From: Corythucha ciliata | Lineage: Eukaryota > Arthropoda > Insecta > Hemiptera > Tingidae | Reading direction: 5' to 3' | Assembly: GCA_038030265.1 (NCBI GenBank) | Contig: CM075940.1 | Coordinates: 28,434,940 to 28,498,939 of the forward strand | Length of the DNA stretch: 64,000 bases | In this document: positions 54,236-64,000 of the stretch, piece after piece | Numbering within the stretch: position 1 is the stretch's first letter | Layout of the letters: each line of letters begins with the position of its first letter | Position numbers and translations under genes: made by a program | The notes under the pieces: model-generated | Told to the model about the DNA's origin: nothing | The model's input: the letters and a program-made list of their open reading frames with translations, nothing else | The model's database searches: none

Positions 54236-54436
54236 TGTCATGATCGTACTCATGCCTCACTCCAACTCCACATAAACGCCCCTCTGATTGTCTGTCTACA
54301 CTTGCAATTGTTTCCTTTTAAACCATGTGTGCCTCTTTCCTTTTTATCCCTTAGTTCCTTTTGATGATTAAAATATATGATAAAAAAACTATTCAAAACT
54401 CGTGTCTCCGTGTTTATCCCTCATTAATACACAATA
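54236..54436 (+). repeat. 3' LTR of the second Gypsy (~200 bp)
   Basis: Starts TGTCATGATCGTACTCA. The end is set by the ATCTC repeat at 54437; a TACACA three bases earlier is an alternative end. Only the first 17 bp have a partner at the 5' side. Confidence 0.65.
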
Positions 54437-55260
54437 ATCTCACAATGTAGGTAATTGTTACCGAGCAAGTCTTATTTTTATTCAACGAAAGTGAATTGTT
54501 CCTGAATCAGACCTCAGCCACATCCAGCGCCTCAACACCCCGGTGAGAAACCTCCGAGTAATTATCGCCCTTTATCAGAAGAGTTGTGTCGTCAGCGAAT
54601 AGTACGCTTCGACAAGGCATGGATGAGGTAAAGTCATTAATAAAAATGAGACAAAGGAGAGGCCCCAGGATAGAGCCCTGAGGCACGCCGTGTTTGACAC
54701 TCAACGGCTCTGAGATGTCATTTCCAATTTTAACTGCCTGGAAACGGTCGGTCAAGTGGGACTTGACGAGTTCCATTGCCTCATTCGTGAAGTTATATTT
54801 CTTGAGCTTGGAGATTAGCTTACTATGCGGAACGCAATCAAACGCTTTTTTTAAGATGAACAAATATACCTGTCAAGAATTCGCTATGCTCATAAGCTTC
54901 TAAAATTTTCCCGGCGAGATCCAAAATAGCGTTTGAGCTGCTCTTTTCATTACGAAAGCCGTATTGCTGACAACAAAATGAGTTATCACTCTCGAGGTAC
55001 TCCATTATTCTATTCTTCATTAGTTTCTCCAAGACTATAGAAAACACCGGAAGGATGCTGATAGGCCTGTAGTTCCCTGGATCTGAAGTATCGCCATTAC
55101 TAAGACAACTGCAATTTTTAAAGCACTTAGGAAATGACCAGTCTCGAAACTCTCATTTATTAACGAGGTCAAGGGAGTGATTACATAATCCAAAATACCG
55201 ACCAACACGGGTACGCTCAAACCGTGCCAGTCCGCCACCTTACTAATCGTTCACCAGCTC
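54437..55260 (-). pseudogene. CR1-group LINE ORF2, reverse transcriptase part
   Basis: Reads leftward: NESFETGHFLSALKIAVVL, then SIVLEKLMKNRIMEYLE and QYGFRNEKSSSNAILDLA (RT blocks 0-2), KKAFDCVPHSKLISKLKKY, and SVKHGVPQGSILGPLLCLIF. The RT active site SVLFADDTTLL lies near 54600. A TGA replaces a Trp codon near 54510, and the reading continues to the Gypsy insertion. The rest is at 48412-49180. At least three frame changes. The endonuclease that should precede RT is missing: ORF1 sequence lies right next to the RT start near 55250. Confidence 0.85.
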
Positions 55261-55740
55261 GGAATTCGCCAGAGAGCAGGGTATCGAGACGCATCACGTG
55301 ATTATCCTTATCCTTACCCTTATGGCGCAAACAGTCCTTTGCCTTATCAGGCAAAAGGGTACGTATTTCACGATTTTCTTTCTGAAGTTCCTCCCATTTT
55401 GACATAATAGTACGATTGCAGTCACTGACCTGGCGAATTTTCTCCACCACAATGTTTAGAATTGAAGCTGCTTCCGTGAAAACACCACAAAACCACTTGA
55501 ATTTATACTTCGCACGAGAATAAACTTCAAATTCAAGCTCGTCAATAGCGACGCAAAGTGTATGAAACCGTTTAGAACATCCACCTTCACAAGTAATAAT
55601 TGATTTGTCGGTCGATAAAAACCCTGTGGAACAGCGAGCACACATGTCCGCCATCTTTCTTCTTGCAGCGATTGGGTCATGTATTGAAATGTGTAAGTCA
55701 GGGGCAAGTGAAACGCAGATTTGCAACCAATCCCACATTG
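55217..55740 (-). pseudogene. LINE ORF1 with PHD-type zinc finger
   Basis: An open frame of up to 173 codons. After a short leader from MADMCARCSTGF it has a Cys/His series, CARC, CEGGCSKRFHTLC and WFC, in the C4-H-C3 order of a PHD finger. A helical, Glu/Lys-rich segment (VEKIRQVSDCNRTI, KWEELQKENREI) may form a coiled coil. PHD-bearing ORF1 proteins occur in CR1-group LINEs. The frame runs into the RT region at its end because of an internal deletion. It could be mistaken for a host PHD gene, but collinearity with the RT argues for the LINE. Confidence 0.75.
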
Positions 55741-56097
55741 AAGAAAGGAGTAGAACTTGTTCTACATGCGGATTGCTAAGCGTTGCTGGCAGTATTGGAA
55801 TGAGGAATTTGTAAATTCGCTAGACGTTATGAACGATTTACATTGAACAGAACTCAAAATTTTATGTTTTTGAAGTCATCGCATCTGATTGAACCAGTGT
55901 TTTCCCTTGACAATTAAATTTATTAATTATGTAGGGTAGACTACAAAGCCAATCGACTAGCTAGAGATGGAACTTCATCCACACTTAAAGTTAAACGTCA
56001 CGCCACGTCACGTACGTCCAAGAGAGAACCACTTTGAGAAACCAGGATTGTGCCTTCTTCCCGCCCCAGCTTGATACCTTGAAAGGCACATAACCGG
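55741..56097. other. No recognisable gene
   Basis: Sequence upstream of the LINE fragment; may include LINE 5' untranslated DNA. Confidence 0.35.
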
Positions 56098-56240
56098 GGT
56101 AAGACGGACGTGACCCGGCCGGGACACGTGCAAGTCCTGGTTATCCTCGCCCCACTCCCCGCCAGTCATGCCAGTTGGTCAAGGCTGGCACGTTACCGGT
56201 ATGGACCGCTTGGCGGTGTAGTGTGGGACGAGGAGTGATA
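56098..56240 (+). repeat. Dispersed GC-rich repeat, copy 3 of 3
   Basis: Contains the core GTTACCGGTATGGACCGC plus TTGGCGGTG (56192-56218), shared with 27777-27803. Like copy 1, it has ACACGTGCAA about 70 bp upstream of the core. Confidence 0.55.
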
Positions 56241-58195
56241 CAAGGTTGATGTTTTATGAGGCAACCAGTGTGCAGTTACCGTTGACCATTAAGCATGTTG
56301 AGAGCGTCGTAGGACGCTGTAGACGCGGTGCATTGACATTGACGACACAGAATGGGCGAATTTGGCAAAATGTACCCAGGCACAACGCTGTAGCCTGTCT
56401 CCGGCTTACCACCAAGGCTATCTCTCAACCTCGTATGCGTATATATCCCAGATCCCGGAGTGTTTTTCCAATGGAAATGAATGTATGGACGGTCAGCATT
56501 TGGGGATTTGTGAAACTCTTGAGAACGTCCGTACACCTTTGAGCTGGTTATAAAAGAACTCGACGATTTATTGGGCTTCGGGAAGACGAATGACCAAAGT
56601 TTGCCGCAAACCGTCGAGGAGTAGAATAAACAACAAAAAGCCGACGAGCCTTGAGCTAGCTTCAACGACGGAGTAAACCTTTTCGGTCATAGTTTATCTT
56701 ATAGTGGATTCGAGCTCATAATATTTTCAAACTATTAGCCTTTAACTACGCGTTGTTCCTTCCAGGAATTTTTCCTTTCTTGGGGATAAAGCTTGAATTC
56801 AGTGAAGCGTACGGGTTATCTGTTGTGTTCACCCAGTGTGATTCAGTGCACTGACCAAGAAGCGAAAAAAGGTTCTTGTTATAAAAAATACATATCCGTA
56901 TAAAAATTAGGTTTATCGCGATTTTTTCTCTCACATTCTCTCTTTCCTTTTCCTTTGGAAAAGCATACTCACTTTATTGCTTTTAGAACCAAAGTAGAGT
57001 GATAAAATGAACTGATTGGTTATCCACCGCAAAAAGATGGGCTATCAACATTCTTGAAAGAGAAAATGGTTTTTCTTTCGGATGCCGTAGGGGCCCATTT
57101 GTCATTGTCCCGAGGACAGGAAAACTTTGGAATGCCCGTGCTCCACTTCCTCTCTCCCTGCTGTCTCATTCGCCCCTTTCCTTGGTCATACTTTCTAACC
57201 TATCTTGCATCCCCCACACCCCACCCCATGACAACCTTTCCACAAGTCCAGACCCTTTTCGTGGTCTTGTATTTCTTTAAACATCTCCCACAATTTCATG
57301 TGTTCTTCCTCAGAAGCTCACGTACTCTTTCGTGAGCATGTCTACTTTTTTTTTCTAGGACATATTGGATCGCTTAATTGGAAAACAAACCCTTCTTTCG
57401 GGGAGTGAAACAGGGGAAAATTAAATTCTTCGTTTTCTCGTGTTTTAAATAGTTTAACGAATTGTTTCATTTTTAGTTTGAATTATTCAATCACGATCGA
57501 ATAATCGGGTCAGTTTGAAGTTGACATTCAATATATTACGCAAGGAAAAAAATTAAAAATCCTGTTACACCGAGTTTCCTGTGGATCATAGCAATAAGAA
57601 TCTCTTTGAAATTCTCTCTCGATCCCTTCCTTCCTTGTTTCCATTTGACAGATAAACTGATTGAACCGCAGCTGTAGACCTCTTTGGGAAAGATACTTTT
57701 AGAGGAAAGCAGAACAAATTCTGACATTGCGATTACTTTTACATCTATCTTCTCGAAAACAAGGCGTCTCTTTGAGTAGATTGGAAACATGCCTTTGCAG
57801 TTTTGTGTCAAGTGGGGGTGGTGTAGGGGTGTCGTGAGTTGTGGGGGAAGGGGAGATCTGCAACATATACAAAAAAAAAAAAAATGAAGCAGAGAGACAA
57901 AAAAAAAATTCAGCTCCTTGGTAAAGACGGCCCTCTCTAACAATGTTAAGAGACAATTGGAGCACTTAAAAAAGTCAATTTAATCCTTACCTCGTTGCGG
58001 TCTTTTTCAAGTGGAGTAATAAAACGAAAAGAGGGCTCATCGACTCTCCAGGTTCTCCTTGTCTTGACACAGAGAAACCACGAAGAGCTTATAGCACCTG
58101 CCGCAGATAATTTTAACAAGAAATATCATTCCCCTCTCCATCGACCGCTAAGATAGCTAATTGTCTCGATGTGGTCTTCTGCTTTTGCTACTATT
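56241..58195. other. No recognisable gene
   Basis: Mixed DNA. Open frames up to 135 codons on the minus strand (57536-57943) are Phe/Ser/Pro-rich and unconvincing. GGTAAAGACGGCCCT near 57920-57934 resembles a hAT-like right end with the last G changed to C. Confidence 0.35.
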
Positions 58196-58197
58196 AC

Positions 58198-58850
58198 GTT
58201 GCAATTAGTTTAAAAAAAACAAAACAAAAAAACGGCCCAACCTCAACATCCAAAGTGAAAGTTTCCCTTCATCGCCAAATTGTTCCTCACTAACCTCATA
58301 TTGATTGGTAAAAAGTTCCACTATTTGGAGCTACGGATTTGGGTGGGAGGGTGTAATAAGTTACGATTTTTTTTTTTTTTTTTTGCTACAGTATTTCTCA
58401 AATATTTTGAAATCTATGAGGTTTAGCGTGAAAATGAGCATTCACAAAAATAATCTTCATCAAATTGCCCACAAAAATGATTCACGAAATAATCTCACTA
58501 AAGTGGACCTTTCGAGAGCTACGGCGGGTGTAGTAGTAAACATTTTCGTATCTTGACATTTTGTGTTGAAAAAACAGGCATAAAGATACTTTTTTTTTTT
58601 TTTGCAAGATTGTCTTTTGTAAAATCAAATTGCAATTTCAGTGGACTGTGGAATGGTGGTAATATGCCCTTCAAGGGACAAAAACCTCCCCCTTCTTCAC
58701 AAGAGGCGCTACTTTTAAAGGGATGAGAGTCTTTCATATGCCTAGGCCATAATATGCGTAGAGTAGATCCGTATTACTGTGGCACAACATTTTGAGTGAA
58801 ACTACGTCTAAAGCCGAGTACAATGCCACTTCCAGAAGGGTCCTATCCAG
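58198..58850 (+). repeat. Unnamed dispersed repeat, copy 1
   Basis: Aligns in reverse with 63055-63420. Shared words include GCCAAATTGTTC, ATATTGATTGGT, TTTGGAGCTACGG, GAGAGCTACGGCGGGTGTA and GAAACTACGTCTAAAGCCGA (one or two changes). It has about 240 extra bases between AACATTTT at 58539-58546 and AACATTTT at 58786-58793, absent from the other copy, which looks like an 8-bp-flanked insertion. Confidence 0.65.
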
Positions 58851-59091
58851 ATCCATTAAACACTTACATGACAGTCGCCGCGACCTGCGATAGAGAAGTC
58901 GTCGGTTTCTATTGAACCCTGAGGGGACCACACTCTAGCAGCCGCTCAGTTGCGCGACAGCCGCGGGTTCCAACGACTCTCTCGACAGTAAGCGTTTGGG
59001 AGCACGAGTTCAATGAAAAAAGAGTCGCCCCGGCAGTCGCGGGGTAAGTTGCGTGACTTTCCAAGTCACCAGTCGCGGCGACAGTCGTCTA

Positions 59092-59718
59092 TAGTGATGA
59101 GCAAGACCAGGCCGGTCTAGACTACCGTGGTCTTGGTCTTGGTCTTGCGAGTAGTGAGTCGGTCTTGGTTGGACCCCCAAGAAAAATCGTTCCTTTGACC
59201 CTGAATCATGAAATAATTTCGTTATTCTCGCATTTTATCAGCTATCTTGTTTCTTTCCAACATTACCTTTTTTTGTCGAAAAGTTTGCGAACAGCATCAT
59301 CATTAAGCCCCCTCTCCACTACCAACCAAATCACATTTATCGAGATTTTTCTTTTTATACGAGGAAAGTACAAAGCCAATATGACTACTTTTAACGTGAA
59401 CATCGACATGCATTTTTCTCACTTTAAAACAAACGGGCTCCAGTACCACCCCCCCTCCCATAACTAAAACTTAAACTTCTTAATAAATAATTAAATCCGA
59501 AAGTTAATTATTCTATACTCTAATTCATGATATTACGTGCATTTACATAGCTATAGCACTCGATTTTAATCGTGATGCATACATTGCGTACATTTTTGCA
59601 AGACCGCAAGACCAAGACCAAGAAGATGACAGCAAGACCAAGACCAAGACGAGGATTTCACTTGAAGACCAAGACCGAGACCAAGATCGCCCTTTCCTAC
59701 GCAAGACCACATCACTAG
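59092..59718. mobile_element. hAT-like MITE with AAGACC repeats
   Basis: About 627 bp. Ends TAGTGATG and CATCACTA, each followed inward by GCAAGACC (left) or its complement. The left has GGTCTTGGTCTTGGTCTTGC; the right has AAGACCAAGACCAAG in the inverse sense. Flanking 8-mers GTCGTCTA and CTCGTCTA differ at one base. An 8-bp duplication and AGTGATG ends fit hAT. The interior (59165-59467) is open on the plus strand, but I recognise no transposase. Confidence 0.65.
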
Positions 59719-59869
59719 CTCGTCTAGTGATGTGTTATTACCCTGATGCATCAGGCGACGTTTTCTTAGGCTCCTTCCCGTGACCAAACCATTCAACGCC
59801 GTGTGGAGGGGGGGGGGGTGCAGCCATGAATTAAAAGTTTCGTGGGATACATACAAAATAGAAAATAAA

Positions 59870-60290
59870 TTGGAAGTTTCAGGGCTACATACTCGTAGGC
59901 AACGACATTGAAAGTTTCGGTGAATAATCGCAGCCTCGAAAGAGCGTTGAAAAATGCTCACCAAATTTTTTGCTGAATATTTGATTAGCCCTAAAAAGCC
60001 ACAAAATTGAATATTTCGTAGGATAATTAGACGCGAAATTGCATTTTACCCGGGAGCAATAGCCGCAAACTTCCGGTTTTGAATAATCACCGGCAGTGAA
60101 ATTGCGAGTTCGGATCGATAAACAGCCTCGAATTTGTAAGTCACTGAAGGAATTCGCTGCAAAATTACAGTTGGAAGGGGGGAGGTGACAAAAAAATTGC
60201 CACTAAATTGAGGTTTTAGAGTTGCATTGCAAGTGCAAAATTGTGCGAGATTTAGCTCTTTCTAACCCCAAATTTCGCGAATCCGGATCT
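59870..60290 (+). repeat. Type B-like degenerate array
   Basis: Diverged units such as GCAGTGAAATTGCGAGTTCG and CCTCGAATTTGTAAG at irregular 30-45-bp spacing. Weaker than the array at 20460. Confidence 0.4.
59941..59987 (+). repeat. 47-bp exact direct repeat, copy 1
   Basis: Begins AGAGCGTTGAAAAATGCTCA and ends TGCTGAATATTTGATTA. It recurs unchanged at 60565-60611, 624 bp away. Confidence 0.9.
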
Positions 60291-60376
60291 ATTAGGAACC
60301 ATGAATTTCGCGTGGTTACCTCCGTAAATTACCAAACTTTTCGGGGTTTGCTCCCTGCGCCCCAGGCAGATCCGTT

Positions 60377-60425
60377 CAGTAGCGTACCTAGGTAGTGGCG
60401 AGTATTGGGCGGACCGCTGCGCCGC
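60377..60425 (+). repeat. hAT-like left terminus
   Basis: CAGTAGCGTACCTAGG followed by GCGGACC and GCGCCGCCCCC. CAGTGGCGTA-CTAGG starts are common among animal hAT MITEs. The right end was not identified. Confidence 0.45.
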
Positions 60426-60564
60426 CCCCGAATAGCTTGAAGACGGAAAAATTATAGGATTTTTAGATTTTATGTTCGTGGATGAAGGTACGTAAAAAGG
60501 AGTATCCGGTTGGACGGGGATTTGGCTCCTTTCGACGATTTTCACTCCATCCGACCTGGAGGAT

Positions 60565-60611
60565 AGAGCGTTGAAAAATGCTCACCAAATTTTTTGCTGA
60601 ATATTTGATTA
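60565..60611 (+). repeat. 47-bp exact direct repeat, copy 2
   Basis: Identical to 59941-59987. Such identity in otherwise strongly diverged surroundings is unexpected. Confidence 0.9.
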
Positions 60612-60822
60612 AGCCTATTCTGGAAGCTGAAATTGAGAAATCTGATAATACGCGCCTTACGGAGACAACTTCAAGGCTAAAATAGACAAAATCAAAATGA
60701 TGGTGATCAAAGTGCTACAAAGTGATTTTTGTAAATCTCAGTTGTAAATCTTTCTTTCGATAGTATAGTATACTCATTAGAGACTCTTCTTCTCTCACGG
60801 GCAGGTGCCCATACAGGAGAAT

Positions 60823-60833
60823 AATAAAACGTA

Positions 60834-60879
<46 letters not shown>
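60823..60879 (+). repeat. Retroposed 3' end: AATAAA plus 45-base poly-A
   Basis: AATAAA at 60823-60828 is followed 6 bases later by an uninterrupted poly-A of about 45 bases. This is the signature of a reverse-transcribed, polyadenylated RNA inserted on the plus strand. The source transcript upstream is not recognised, and no flanking duplication was found. Confidence 0.65.
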
Positions 60880-60882
<3 letters not shown>

Positions 60883-61059
60883 GATCCCTACAGCTCTATT
60901 TGCGAGTTGGCGATTTACCTAGCTCAATTCTAGGCGCGGACTTTGGACAAGAACAGCAAATTATGGCGTTTTACTTTATTTTAGCTATAAAATGGCACTA
61001 TACTTCGCGATAGCACTCTAGCTCACTTCATAGCAAACATCTGTAAAAAGAGCTATATA

Positions 61060-62050
61060 ATTGCGGAATATAATTGTGAAAACGCTAATTCATGGCTGAA
61101 ATTGGGAAAAATCGGTAATTACAGACTGAAATGAAAACCCCTAACTGAAAGAAAAACGCTAATTCGCGACTAAAATTAAGTAAACGCCAATTGGCGACTC
61201 TTTGCTGATGCAATCTTTTAGAAAAGGCGCTAGCTAATAGCTAAGAGGTGGGAAAAGCCGCTAATTCGCGGCAAATAATGAGAAACATCGCACATTCGCG
61301 GGAAAAATTGAGAAAAATCGCTAGTTTGTGGCTAAAATTGAGAAAAACGCTAATGAGGAAGTTTCATGGGTCAGAACTTATTCATAAATCTATCTTTTTT
61401 AAGGTTTATTTATGCTATCGTGATCCGTCCGTAAAATAACCCAACAGTTAATAAATACGCGGTTTTTGAAGTTTTATGTCATTTCAAACACGCCAGCTAG
61501 CATGTTTGTGTCATATGCGACTTCCGAAAAAAAATCGCCTCTAACGTTGCTGTTGTTAGTTGTGTTTTTTTGCCTTATTTTCTACTAGAGCTCTCTAATA
61601 ATAAAATAATGGAGGATAAACAGATGAGCTATTTAGAGGCATGAAAAGGACAGAGAATACAAGGGATATTACGTTGTGGAAAATGTTCGTATTCGCGTGA
61701 ATTCCAATATGCTATCATTTGTTAAGAAATAAAAAATATTTCTGAAGGGTTTTAAATTTTTATTTATTTACACGGAAGGATTGATAAGCCTCATCGAAAA
61801 AAAAATTTTTTTGGAAAATGTGAAACTTCCTCATTAATGACTATATGCGCGTTTGAAATGAAAACGCTAATTTGCGGCTAAAATTGAGAAGAAACTCAAA
61901 TATCCAGGTAAAATTGAGAAATATACGCAAATTCACGGTCATAATGGAGAAAAACGCTAATTAGCGGTTAAAATTGAGAGAATGCCCATTCGCGGCCTTC
62001 TGGTGAATCCAATTTTAAGGCTAAAATAATGGAAAAGCGCTAATTCATGT
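61060..62050 (+). repeat. Type A array, right orientation, interrupted
   Basis: The clearest type A array. Near 61250-61350 three successive units of 30, 30 and 29 bp align, with TTCGCGG and AAAATTGAGAAAAA. It is interrupted at 61353-61834 by a TA-flanked MITE and resumes to about 62050. A short relic also occurs at 62445-62505. Confidence 0.75.
61353..61834. mobile_element. Mariner-like MITE, TA-flanked
   Basis: A 482-bp element with inverted ends ATGAGGAAGTTTCA and TGAAACTTCCTCAT and TA on both sides (61351-61352, 61835-61836). The TA duplication and 14-bp ends fit Tc1/mariner. No transposase. It splits one array, so it is younger than the array. Confidence 0.8.
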
Positions 62051-62639
62051 TGCGTATTCAAAAAATACCTAAGTACTTCGCGGGTTTTTTCCCCTTCCGT
62101 TGTGGTTTTCACCCCTCTTTTCATTTTCCCTCTTTTTTACCCCATCTTGAAAATGAATTCCTCCCTCGTCTCCACACATTTACGTTTGAGAAAAAGTAGT
62201 CGTTGTCGCGTGTGAACGTTTTCGTTTTTTTTCGCCTCAACTGCCTCAACAATTGTGAAAATCTCGAGTCGAGAACTTCGTGGCCGTTTTGCCCAAAAAG
62301 GTGAACATTTTCCCTTTCTCCTATTCCTTTAGTTTTTTTTTTTTAACTTTTTTTTATTTTTGCTCATTTGCTTAAAAACGCAAAGCAAAATACATACAGT
62401 CCACTCGTTTACCAAACAATTCATGACTAACATAAGAGTGAAACAAAACCCACTAATTCGTAGCTAAAATGAAGAAAACGCTAATTCGCACAATAGCGAA
62501 AAAATTAAAGTACCTCCTCGTTAGCGCTGCTTTTCACTGTGATTTTCCATCTTAAAAGCCTTTAATACATGGGGGAGGGGGGATTACTGTCCATAAGGGG
62601 GGGGGGGATATTTGGCGTCCAGCCATTGACGCCGCTGGC
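62051..62639. other. No recognisable gene
   Basis: T-rich sequence with an array relic at 62445-62505 and a G-run near 62600. Confidence 0.4.
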
Positions 62640-62765
62640 AGTAAGGAAGCTTGATTTCAGCAACTGGACAAACGCGATTTCCTTTTCAAGAAATGGACAA
62701 TTTTTTTGTCCAGAATTTTTTGAAGTTATGGCAAGTGGACAATCACTCGGACAAATACACCATAA
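62640..62765 (+). repeat. Half-copy of the palindromic MITE found in the Gypsy
   Basis: GGAAGCTTGATTTCAGCAAC, TTTCCTTTTCAAGAAATGGAC and GTCCAGA-TTTTTTGAAGTTA match the right arm at 49525-49640 with few changes. The left arm is absent. Confidence 0.75.
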
Positions 62766-63054
62766 CAAACTTTAAAAGATAAGGGACGTTGTTTTGGAGC
62801 ATCGTCATGCAGTCTGTGGGAAAACCCGTTTGGATACGGCAGTGTTTTGGAAAACGTACAAATTATGGAGTTCACGTGAATCTGTGACAAAAGGTCTTTC
62901 TAGGAGGTGGTGATAATTTCAAACGATAAAATGTCCTCTATCTCACATGAAATTTTCCATAGTTCCCGAAACTGCCATTAATGTTTGGATTAGGAGCCCA
63001 GGGCAGGAAATGGCCCTGTTTTGCATTATAAAGAAAAAAATCATAAGTCAGGGA
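62766..63054. other. No recognisable gene
   Basis: Short spacer of unrecognised sequence. Confidence 0.4.
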
Positions 63055-63420
63055 TGGCTCGATATAGGACACCTCCGGAGGTGGCATTGTACTCGGCTTT
63101 AGACGTAGTTTTACCCACGTAAAATGTTTACCACTATACACCCGCCGTAGCTCTCGAACCGTTCACTTAAGTAAAATTATCTCAGGGATCATTTTTGTGG
63201 GCAATTTGATAAAGATCATTTTTATGCTAAACCTAATAGATTTCGAAGTATTTAAGAAATACTAGCACAAAATAAGAATTTACTAATTTACTGCCCCCTC
63301 CCACCCAAACCCGTAGCTCCAAATGGTGAAATTTTTAACCAATCAATATGTGTGGGTTGTGATGAACAATTTGGCGTTGAAGGGAAACTTTTACTTTGAA
63401 TATTGGGGTTTAGGTCTAAT
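63055..63420 (-). repeat. Unnamed dispersed repeat, copy 2 (inverted)
   Basis: Reverse-complement counterpart of 58198-58850 without the 240-bp insertion. The pair encloses about 4.2 kb. Confidence 0.65.
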
Positions 63421-64000
63421 TGCACCAAGAAAAACTCTCCCGGTAATCATTTCCTTTAAAAAACGACAAACATATCTTAATTTATCTACTTGCACAATCC
63501 AGATACAATATCCCCCGTGTTGTGGGGGCGGGGAACGTTTTCCAGAGCTTTGGACGAAGAAACGAAACAAAAACGTGTACAGCAACGAAAACATTGAAGG
63601 AAAGAAAGAAAGAAAAAAAACACCGTTGAGCCCCCCCCCCCAAAAAAAGGCTTCTAAGCGGACTTGAATTTTATTGCGGAAAATGCTGAGATGGCGAGGA
63701 TCGGAGTAAAACCAGGAGGAAGCAAAAAACACCTGGAAAGAAATCACGGTGATCCCACTCCACCAAACTTCGTGCGGTGACGCATTCTGTTCCATCTAAT
63801 TGTGAATTCAGGGTATTGCGCGGGATTCTAGAGTTACCTAGACTGTACTCCGAAATAATAACAATCGAAATTGTTGTATAGTTACGTGAAATATGCCGTG
63901 TCCACACTGCCGTAGTGATGAAATGTTAAAGACTTGTTACCTCATAGTTTATAAATCTATAAAAGGGGGTTGCTCAACAAATACAACCTAGTTATAGACA
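63421..64000. other. No recognisable gene
   Basis: Contains a C-run near 63631-63640 and overlapping short frames on both strands without family signature. No terminal repeat seen before the window ends. Confidence 0.4.

Larger units (their letters stand above)
49181..54436 (+). mobile_element. Ty3/Gypsy element inserted in the LINE
   Basis: A plus-strand Gypsy in the middle of the LINE. Only 17 bp of the 5' LTR remain (TGTCATGATCGTACTTA, 49181-49197, matching 54236-54252); a palindromic MITE then follows and gag resumes mid-gene. Pol runs to 54173 and the 3' LTR is 54236-54436. ATCTC lies at 49176-49180 and again at 54437-54441, a plausible 5-bp target duplication. A 921-bp segment is tandemly duplicated near the start. 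Frameshift and stops in RT and RNase H make the element defective, although the integrase frame is unbroken. Clade is uncertain; the two-knuckle Gag and integrase suggest a Mag or K02A2.6-like lineage. Confidence 0.8.

Noticed and set aside
55217..55740. Host PHD-finger gene
   Set aside because: It is immediately upstream of, and on the same strand as, CR1-group RT sequence, so LINE ORF1 is the simpler reading.
57536..57943. 135-codon minus frame
   Set aside because: Phe/Ser/Pro-rich by virtue of A/T and C/T tracts; no recognisable domain.
58547..58785. Separate hAT MITE flanked by AACATTTT
   Set aside because: An 8-bp repeat flanks it, but the ends are not inverted repeats of each other; kept only as an insertion within the unnamed repeat.

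Overview
This is repeat-dense nuclear DNA from an animal, most likely an arthropod. No intact cellular gene was found. Every recognisable coding stretch belongs to a retrotransposon or a decayed DNA transposon. The arthropod inference rests on an R1-clade-like LINE, a CsRn1-type Ty3/Gypsy element with a tRNA-Trp-like primer site, a CR1-group LINE with a PHD-type finger, and a PIF/Harbinger derivative with a MADF-like reading frame. The DNA is AT-rich with many poly-A/T and poly-G/C tracts, and most of it is old transposon debris.

Layout. 1-9 kb: unique-looking DNA, a short PIF/Harbinger deletion derivative (3829-4517, TAA duplication), a tRNA-headed SINE (6425-6700), and two fields of a degenerate ~30-bp tandem repeat in opposite orientations. 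9.3-12.4 kb: two minus-strand LINE fragments back to back. 17.3-20 kb: a 2.6-kb terminal-inverted-repeat element packed at both ends with AACCG/CGGTT motifs. 20.5-22.4 kb: a second ~30-bp array and a 783-bp foldback element with nested palindromes. 27-31.5 kb: SINE copies, then a plus-strand Gypsy remnant whose integrase zinc-finger region is split by a 2.76-kb hAT-like element (28092-30847, 8-bp duplication) that itself carries two inverted ~30-bp arrays, a nested MITE and a tRNA-like SINE. 37.3-40.9 kb: a minus-strand CsRn1-type Gypsy with both LTRs but most of integrase missing. 41-43.1 kb: array debris, a 606-bp MITE and a 90-bp MITE. 47.2-48.0 kb: two long-palindrome MITEs sharing one TTAA. 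48.4-55.7 kb: a CR1-group LINE cut in two by a plus-strand Gypsy (49181-54436) that has a 921-bp internal tandem duplication and an unbroken DD35E integrase frame. 58-64 kb: inverted copies of one unnamed repeat, a hAT-like AAGACC MITE, more arrays and a TA-flanked mariner-like MITE.

How the parts relate. Insertion order can be read from nesting: LINE, then Gypsy, then palindromic MITE (48.4-55.7 kb); Gypsy, then array-bearing hAT-like element, then MITE (27.9-31.5 kb); array, then mariner-like MITE (61-62 kb). The least expected theme is a family of non-autonomous hAT-like elements. Their ends read CAGGGCCG or similar, their subterminal DNA is GGGCCC-rich, and their interiors are degenerate 29-31-bp arrays in a fixed orientation relative to the nearest end. 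One copy is bounded by a target-site duplication on both sides. Three other right ends (7367, 21558, 41785) have matching arrays beside them. All calls are from reading the sequence; no database search or alignment program was used.
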